A stretch of 64,000 nt of DNA from Siphonodentalium dalli. Its lineage: Eukaryota; Mollusca; Scaphopoda; Gadilida; Siphonodentaliidae. A program made the translations under genes and the position numbers. Positions 57,742 to 64,000 of the stretch are shown piece by piece. The stretch spans positions 131,395,282 to 131,459,281 of the forward strand of contig CP136062.1 of the NCBI GenBank assembly GCA_032622095.1, given 5' to 3'. Position 1 is the first letter of the stretch. The number at the start of each line of letters is the position of its first letter. The notes beneath the pieces were generated by a model that saw only the letters and a list, made by a program, of their open reading frames with translations, searched no databases and was not told where the DNA came from.

Positions 57742-59857
57742 TTGGGGCCTTCAGTCAGACGAACATCCAAGAGGTCTCAGATAGTGCCTTACTGTACCAT
57801 GGGTGGAATCACATGTAGACAGTCCCCCGAACCGGCCGCGGCAAAAGCAATGCCACAGGAAATGCCGTGGTCATACTAGTATATATGTGGAATATAACAT
57901 GCCACAGCATTATGGTTGCGGTGCGACCTTTGTCACTGGAGGGGGCCAGGTACCACGATTCTAAAGTTGTGCGCGGTGGATCATGAATAATATAAAGTGT
58001 ATTCAATGAGAGACAAGGAATGCATGCAAACCAACCGAGGACAGTTTAATAGCGATGTTTCATTCAATAAGCGATTTAAAGTTACTGAGACAAAATCTGT
58101 TGGCTGTCAAACACATGAAGCAGTCCCCCCCCCCCCCCCATGAGGAAAACACAGCGAGAGCACCTAATCGCTCCCTCTGCTCATAAGAGAGGTGTAAAAA
58201 GATTATAAGGTTGATTGTTCTGAACATATCGTTGTGGGATAGTCATATCGCCCAGTATCCTTTCCCATGCACATAACTGACCCCAAGATGGGAAAGAGCT
58301 TAATATCCTTCATAATCGCAAAAATATAAATAGACAGAAAATTATTATGTAAATATTGAAGCAACGATTCAATAGCCACCTTAAGAATTTGAATAAGAGG
58401 AAAGAGTGCAAATAGTAGGAAAATTGAGAGTACATACGGGTGCGACAGCAAATGCTCCTGTCTCCCGGGAAGGACTGATAACATAGAAAATCATGACATG
58501 AGTTGCCAAATTAACCGAATAGGTTTTGGCCCTTTCCAATCATGCCAGTCACCAGAATTGTAGCAACCCGACCCCCCCCCCCCCCCCCCCCAGCTGTCTT
58601 CAGAATATATATGAAAACTGTAAGGTATGTTTGTATTCCGGAAGGAGACACTATTGAATATACCAACCCAGCCATTGAAGTGTAACTATGGGTATAAATG
58701 TTGAAGAACGTTCTCAATACTGTTGTATTACTAACTTCATATTTAAAAATTAATATAATATGAGCCAAGAAACATTTTGGTTTGGAGAAAATGATCCCGA
58801 GTCCGCTAACCAACAGAGCTGTCGTCTATGACTTCAGGCTTTGGCAGTAGACATCATAATATGGAAACATAAACCCAAAATTACGGGACAGCGTGCTGTC
58901 CACAACAGCATGTAGAGAAAATAGCGATGAAATTATATAAATAAACGGTGTGTAGTTTGTAATAATGTTAGCACAAAATTAGGAGACTCCACATACCGGA
59001 CCATGCGGCGGCTGAGTTTGTATCAATTTCATCGCAGAGTATAGGTTTCACACAAACTCCTTAGATTTGCTCCAAAAGTAATCTATGTGCGACCTTTGTC
59101 ATTGTCCCAATGGCAATCTGAGAATATTTGTCATGTGGTCATCGTGATCAAATTAAGAAGGGACACCATTGTTAAGTGGCTTTATGAAAACGCGGAACAT
59201 GTTCGTGTACGGAAGCGAAACGTTCCCCGAATGCCTTGTATAATTATTAACAAAATGGTGTTGTTGGCGAGAAAAAGCTAAATTGTTATCGACAAATGAA
59301 TTTTGAGTTGATAAACGCAAAATTCAGAAAGATACTCCCTTACTTCTTCAGAGAGAAAAGACCATCCTGCTACGTCAGGAGGAAATAAGAAACAGAGGAA
59401 TCCAATCGAGTGCAGCCGGTTATATTGGGAGCATTCATGCATGACTAATCCGTGCAGGTAGATTCTCGGCGAGCAAAAGTTAACCCTTTCCTCCTGTAGT
59501 TACAAAGCTGGAGATATAATCCATATAGTTCAGTATGAAAGGCTCACTTTAGCGGAAAAATTCTTTCTGTTTATGGCAGTTTTAACAGATGTGACTATTT
59601 CAATATCAATATCCACTGCCAATGCTTACCGTATCTTAAAGCCTGCTATATAGGTGTTAGACCCGAGTATGCCACAGCTTTGATAATTCAATAATCCACC
59701 ACTTTTGTGGTCACTGCCAGGTTATCTTAACCGTATGACACATCTGATCAATACCAAAATATCAGTGCTATACTAATATGACCCACAGCATCAAAATATA
59801 TGATTTGTGACATGTTATTCTTCAACAGTCTGTGGATCTTGCATGAACATCAAGATA

Positions 59858-60023
59858 CAGTAATGCCCTAATTAATTGACTCCTTTAACCACAGCAGAAT
59901 TATGGGTAACTCTCGGGGAGAGCTTTCCGATGAATGGCAACAAGCCATATTTCCGACTAAATCCTGAAAAGTTACCCATAATTCTGCTGTGGTTAAAGGA
60001 GTCGATTAATTAGGGCATTACTG
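59858..60023. mobile_element. Foldback MITE, 'cagtaatgccc' family, left arm shortened
   Basis: Both tips present and flanked by TA. The inner half of the left arm is lost. Confidence 0.9.
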
Positions 60024-60069
60024 TATCTTTGCTTTGTTGTGTTATTATAGAACTACACTGGATGTAGAG

Positions 60070-60310
60070 GATCTCCAATGAGTTATGTTTGGATATAAGA
60101 TTTTATGAAACAGGTTTGATAAAATCTTATATCCAAACATAACAAGTTGAAGATCTTTTATATCGCATGAAAAAACTGGAGCTTTATGCCTTTTTAACAA
60201 AGCAAAATCCTTAAAGAAGCTTAAAAATGCATACATTTCAACAAAGCAACATTTTAACAAAGCAACAAAGCAACATTTTAACAAAGCAAAATCCTTAAAG
60301 AAGCTTAAAA
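60070..60310. repeat. Hairpin followed by a short direct duplication
   Basis: gttatgtttggatataagat pairs with its inverse (60080-60143). Then aaaatccttaaagaagctta is repeated at 60206 and 60286, with aacaaagcaacattttaaca between. Confidence 0.8.
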
Positions 60311-60626
60311 ATGCATTTACATCGTTGGCTGAGATGCTTCACAACTGTATATGAAAGTTGCTCGCTCATGATTGCAATGAAAAATATAGTCCCCCAATTT
60401 GCCTCTTTGTTTTTGTGTCTATTTTTGTTAGTGCAATGAAGTTGGCCAAGAAATTTTACTTTGATGAACAAATCAACTTTTTATGTATTGTCTGGTTTTG
60501 GTGTCATACGTGGCTTTTTAAAATAGTTTTAATCTGCCTAATCAATGTAAAGTAATTTTATTGGCACGCTGCCAAATTGGTGGGAAGCATGTTCTTATTA
60601 GTCATTAGTGAGATATACACTATGTG

Positions 60627-60646
60627 ATATATATATATATATATGT
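60627..60646. repeat. TA microsatellite
   Basis: Ten TA units, inside AT-rich intron sequence. Confidence 0.85.
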
Positions 60647-60756
60647 AATGGTTGTTTTAAGGATATAATAGGGGTTTCATGTGATAATAAAATATTGGGA
60701 TGTTTTGGGCTGTATACAATCCTGATGATATTGCTTCTTAAGAAATGTTAGCATTA

Positions 60757-60984
60757 TTCCTTTCTATACTAATGCACTATTGACGAGTAGTTATCCCATA
60801 TGAAATGTTCAGATAATAAGTTCAGCAAACAAGAACTTATTATCGAAACATTTCCCTCAATGAATACGACTCTTTCTGTGGTATGTTTATATTCCTGCAC
60901 ATCCCCGCAAATCAATAATAGACCATTCTGATGTATACTTTTTAACTGATTGGGAGAATCCATTTAGTATAGAAATGATTAAAA
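60757..60984. mobile_element. Foldback MITE, 'aaccctttctatact' family
   Basis: Left tip tcctttctatactaatgcac, centre gttcagataataagttcagc, right end ccatttagtatagaaatgat. It ends 177 bp before the N-SH2 exon. Confidence 0.8.
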
Positions 60985-61160
60985 TTAGATGAGATGAAAT
61001 AACTCATATTTGTATGTTGAATTTTAAATCTTGTAAATATGACCATCAAAAATAAATAATGTTCTCAGGTAATTATATATGGAAAACTTTATGAGGGAGG
61101 GATTCAGGCTTTTTATTTTCATTAAGGATTCTAGACATTTGTTGTATCACAACTACTTAC

Positions 61161-61330
61161 AAAAATGACAGCGAGAAATCACCAACAAATGTGTCGCTCT
61201 CTCTAACGAGGAATGTTCCGTCCCCTTTATGCTTGTTTTTCAGCAAAATGTTAATGGCTTCAGTACGTCCTCCAGGAAGCTTGCCGACAAACCATTTCTC
61301 ACCAAAATGCAACTCATCACTTGGGCGATT
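61161..61330 (-). CDS. PLCG: PLC-gamma exon: N-terminal SH2, first part
   Basis: 56 codons plus 2 nt, entered in phase 0. It contains ELHFGEKWFVGKL at the domain start and the phosphotyrosine-binding core GTFLVRES with the invariant Arg, then TFVGDFSLSF. Acceptor ttgcag, donor TT|gtaagt. In vertebrates this domain docks PLC-gamma on activated receptors. The helix between the two motifs (about 19 residues) resembles the family. The intron that follows is the largest in the window, 14.0 kb. Confidence 0.95.
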
Positions 61331-61824
61331 CTGCAAGAGAAGAAAGCTTGAAGTATAGTAAAATGGTCTGGGTGAGCTAATGCTTGAAACTGAATTATGC
61401 ACCATACTCATATTTAATTCGTGCAATAAGATTCAAATTTGTAGCTTATTGAAGCCTAGATGGATGTTTGAATAAAATTTCCCATATTCTAACTGAATTT
61501 CTCACAGTCTATTTGAAAAAATCTTTTTTAACATTTTACAGTAATGGATCTATTGTTTATGTGATAGAAGTCTCTAAATAAGTTGTACATCTGTGTTGTA
61601 CCGTTGATGAAGGCAGTGATGGCCGAAAGCATCAGATAAAGAGTGATTTTTTTTATTTTTCTCTTTAAGATAACAGACATCCCTACATTACATGGACATG
61701 ATATTTTCAATTCTCATGAATCTTGTTCTGCGGACAACAGATGTTCTGAATGACTTCTAACACTCAGCGGTAATAAGTATTTTGTGTTGGATAATTTTTC
61801 ACTCAATTTCAAAGGAGTGGACAT

Positions 61825-62120
61825 GGATTGTCGTGCCCCAAAATTATGTATACATAATTTGAGGTATCTTGAAACATATCTACATTTCTAAACAAATTCG
61901 TCGATATATGGCGGAAAATATGTGTTTTGTTTCTAACATTTTGGGAAAAATTTGAGATCATTTCATTAGTGCCGGTTTGACTTTTTTAATCATCAGTCTT
62001 GTAAAAATAGCACCTGTAGAAGATCTGGAAAATCTAGAGCTGTATTCGCTCTGAAACGTTTATAGTACTACTTAATTTTGATGATTAAAACAAAGAAGTT
62101 TTTTAATAGTTTCATGTTTC
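61825..62120. repeat. Duplicated segment Y, second copy
   Basis: Matches 32030-32605 (gccccaaaattatgtatacataattt, gaaaatctagagctg, ctctgaaac, taattttgatga) without the MITE present there at 32299-32511. Confidence 0.82.
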
Positions 62121-62269
62121 TGGTTTCTATATTCACTGTTTCGTACAATAATTAAGGTAAATAGATTTCCATTATTTGACAGTCTGCTGATTACGAAGAA
62201 ATGTTACAGATGGCAAATAAGCTGGAATGCAAAACTAGTAAAAACATAGTTATTAATTGATAAGCTCAT

Positions 62270-62505
62270 TATAAATATCACTGTAGTAACGTAATTCTTT
62301 CCCATATGCCATTTGATAATTATAGTTTGGGCCATATTATCTCCTCCACCAGGCTGTTGGATGGCGATGTCGCTAAATGGCCGAGGTGCTCCGTGATTTA
62401 CACTAAATATTGGGAAGAAACATATCCCTGTTAATTTTTTTAATTAACTGCATACAATGTTGTTATTCTCCAAAATAATTAATATATTCCTATTGTTAAA
62501 TTCTT
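62270..62505. repeat. Duplicated segment X with only two satellite units
   Basis: The left flank (gtttgggccatattatctcc, ggctgttgg) and right flank (cactaaatattgggaagaaa, ctgcatacaatgttgtt) match both flanks of the 28.6-31.1 kb satellite. Between them are just two 20-bp units, 62361-62380 and 62381-62400. Confidence 0.9.
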
Positions 62506-62955
62506 AACCCTTTCATCATGGGAGCTGCGGTGGCGCAACTTTAAAGACTCTGTGCCAATGCATTCTCTAATATAAATGCGAGAATACATTGGTCTAACAA
62601 TTTTTTATCAATATTTCTTACATTCTTTAACAATTTCCTTTCATTTTTTATCATTTTTCTTACATTCTTAAACAATTTTTATAATTTTTTTCTTACATTC
62701 TACAACAATTTTTATCATTTAAAAAAAAAAAATTCTTACATTCTTTAACAATTATAAAACAAAAATATAAAATTTGTTAGGCCAATGCATTCTCTTATAT
62801 ATGCGAGGCGATCTATGAGCAACTACTTCCGCACTTGTATTATCTGTCATCTGTTTTTTTTCTCCCTGAAATCCCCTCCAAATGAATATGAGACCATTCA
62901 AAAGTATACTTCTATAACTGAGTAAGAGAATCCTTTTAGTATAGGAATAAATAGA
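62506..62955. mobile_element. Two MITE fragments joined
   Basis: 62506-62815 is a diverged 'cccttTcatgac' copy with repeated tttttcttacattctttaac in the middle. From 62815 it switches to the right end of the 'aaccctttctatact' family (to 62955). Confidence 0.7.
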
Positions 62956-62994
62956 TTAATCAAGTGTGACTTATATACATAACAGAAAGTAAAC

Positions 62995-63117
62995 CTCATC
63001 TGTGTTATTAGATTCCTCTTCTTCATTTTCCTCTTCGAGATCTTCCTCCGAATTCTCGTCAGTGTAGTACACCTTGAGGTTTGTTGGTGTGAGGACTACA
63101 TATCGAGGATGCCATTG
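62995..63117 (-). CDS. PLCG: PLC-gamma exon: split PH domain and acidic linker
   Basis: 41 codons, phase 0 at both ends. It starts QWHPRYVVLTPTNLKVYYTD, the family's strand pair with Trp-x-Pro and Val-Val-Leu, and ends in a run of Glu and Asp (about 16 of 21 residues), as in the vertebrate linker between the half PH domain and N-SH2. The acceptor is ttccag. The donor GAG|gtttac is weak, but it gives the right phase for the next exon. The half PH domain pairs with its other half after SH3. Confidence 0.9.
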
Positions 63118-63325
63118 CTGGAAGTAAAGACATAGTAATATGAAAGAGTTAAGGCCAAAAAAAAAACTTGCCTGTTTCCGATTTCTTGAGCAAAAAAAAT
63201 CCAGGTAGGCAGGTAGGATCTTTTTTTTTTTGGCAATTTTTTTCTCAAATCCATCTAAATAAAGTTTGTAGCATCTAAAATGCACCATATTCTGAAAACA
63301 AGATAAAAGTTGGTATTCTCAATAC

Positions 63326-63349
63326 CTTTGTATCCAGTTGCTGAAGTTT
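63326..63349 (-). CDS. PLCG: PLC-gamma candidate 24-nt microexon (split PH, first half)
   Basis: Candidate exon of 8 codons reading KLQQLDTK. It is bounded by a pyrimidine-rich acceptor (ttttctttcag) and a GT donor (AAG|gtattg), with phase 0 on both sides, so it joins the next exon in frame. The join gives the usual first strand of a PH domain, a Leu-x-x-Leu-Asp pattern a few residues before Trp-x-Pro. Vertebrate PLC-gamma has a similar stretch at this place. The exon is short, so chance is possible. The exon before it was not found. Confidence 0.5.
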
Positions 63350-64000
63350 CTGAAAGAAAACTAACTTTATATCTGACAATATACCCAAATCTAATATAAA
63401 TAATGATACCCTGTAATTATAAAGTGAGTATTTAAAGTTCGCTGCATTGCAGTGTCTATCCCATAATAGCATGCTGTGCTTAAGCATGAGTTTCATGAAC
63501 AATATTCAACCTGCTATAAAAATCCTCACACATGCTATAAATGTTTGCAACCAATACCAATGCTACACCTTTTAACGCCTACCTATCACTCAAATTTAAC
63601 AACAAATTCTAATTTCTAGGAAATAATCACTTGTCATATATGTCCAAACTCATTTAAATTTTATTAACCAACACCCAGCTGCATGTAGACTATACCTCAT
63701 TGTTCACACATCAAATTGAGTTAATGAATGTATATAGGCTCAAACATTGACCATAAGCCTAAAAGACTTTGTTTTAATCTTCTTTAATGTTCCCTTTTTT
63801 CCAAGGTAGTCCCTTTTGCGATGTTAATTCAAGTTTTTTGGGTGTTTGTTGCCCATTAACCCTGGTTTGATGTGATTTGTGAGCATGATTTCACAGTTAA
63901 TTAGGTTAATGACTCATTTAATTTAATTAATGACTGCAACTAATAGAAAATGAAAGATGATTTTGCATATTTGGACAGGGAATTTTTCCAGGTGGCACGA
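63350..64000. other. Intron, no further exon found
   Basis: The preceding PLC-gamma exon (end of X-box and PH start) was looked for on the minus strand and not found. The sequence is AT-rich with no recognised repeat. Confidence 0.5.

Larger units (their letters stand above)
54965..59575. mobile_element. Large inverted-repeat-bounded region, unknown family
   Basis: The left end (about 54995-55160: gagcctgaatactcaac, ggattatatctccagctttg, ggaaagggttaac, ctgcacggattagtca) is the inverse of 59425-59575 over about 150 bp. A further copy of the tip at 55278-55320 and a small palindrome at 54965-55285 crowd the left end. Inside are C/G runs, a 249-codon minus-strand frame and a segment shared with 15.68-16.08 kb. 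No transposase motif was found. Confidence 0.65.
2234..63349 (-). other. PLCG: Phospholipase C gamma gene, internal part (16 exons)
   Basis: Partial gene locus. PLC-gamma hydrolyses phosphatidylinositol 4,5-bisphosphate at the plasma membrane to inositol trisphosphate and diacylglycerol, and is activated by tyrosine kinases through its SH2 domains. The exons occur in the family's order (split PH, SH2, SH2, SH3, split PH, Y-box, C2), and every exon phase agrees with its neighbour. Fourteen of the fifteen introns within the model fit GT-AG and one fits AT-AC. The tandem SH2-SH3 insert separates PLC-gamma from other PLC classes. Gene start, X-box and the C2 end are outside the window. The number of gamma paralogues in this species cannot be judged here. 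Confidence 0.95.

Overview
This is an AT-rich eukaryotic window, probably from a marine invertebrate animal. It lies inside one large, intron-rich gene on the minus strand. Sixteen exons can be placed between 2234 and 63349, and all join in frame (1957 nt, about 652 codons). They encode the middle and C-terminal part of a phospholipase C gamma: the end of the first half of the split PH domain, N-SH2, C-SH2, a tyrosine-rich linker, SH3, the second half of the split PH domain, the catalytic Y-box and the start of C2. The N-terminal PH, EF hands and X-box should lie beyond base 64000, and the rest of C2 before base 1. The clade is not certain: PLC-gamma, a split-direct-repeat tyrosine-recombinase retrotransposon, a tRNA-type SINE and many foldback repeats would fit an ambulacrarian or a lophotrochozoan.

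The introns (0.2 to 14 kb) make up about 97% of the window and are filled with repeats. From low to high coordinates: 1-14 kb holds the C2, Y-box and linker exons, several foldback elements and a fresh 472-bp tandem duplication carrying a BED-like zinc-finger fragment. 14-28 kb holds the split-PH, SH3 and linker exons and dense miniature inverted-repeat elements. 28.6-31.1 kb is a 20-bp satellite of 123 units with no length change. 32-46 kb holds the linker and C-SH2 exons, a 160-bp tandem array, dispersed repeats, a 49-bp minisatellite and a SINE. 47.2-54.5 kb is a decayed tyrosine-recombinase retrotransposon with A1 / B1-A2-B2 split direct repeats. 55-59.6 kb is a region bounded by long inverted repeats with an unidentified open frame. 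61-63.3 kb holds the N-SH2 and PH exons.

The most notable points are these. One Y-box intron has a full set of minor-spliceosome (U12) AT-AC signals, and only that splice restores the conserved catalytic sequence. The satellite has a two-unit, unexpanded relative at 62.3 kb in the same window. The SH2-SH3 linker contains two in-frame exons, each with a Tyr-x-x-Pro core. At least five unrelated inverted-repeat families are bounded by TTAA, as piggyBac-type elements are. No other convincing protein-coding gene, no tRNA or rRNA gene and no promoter was found.
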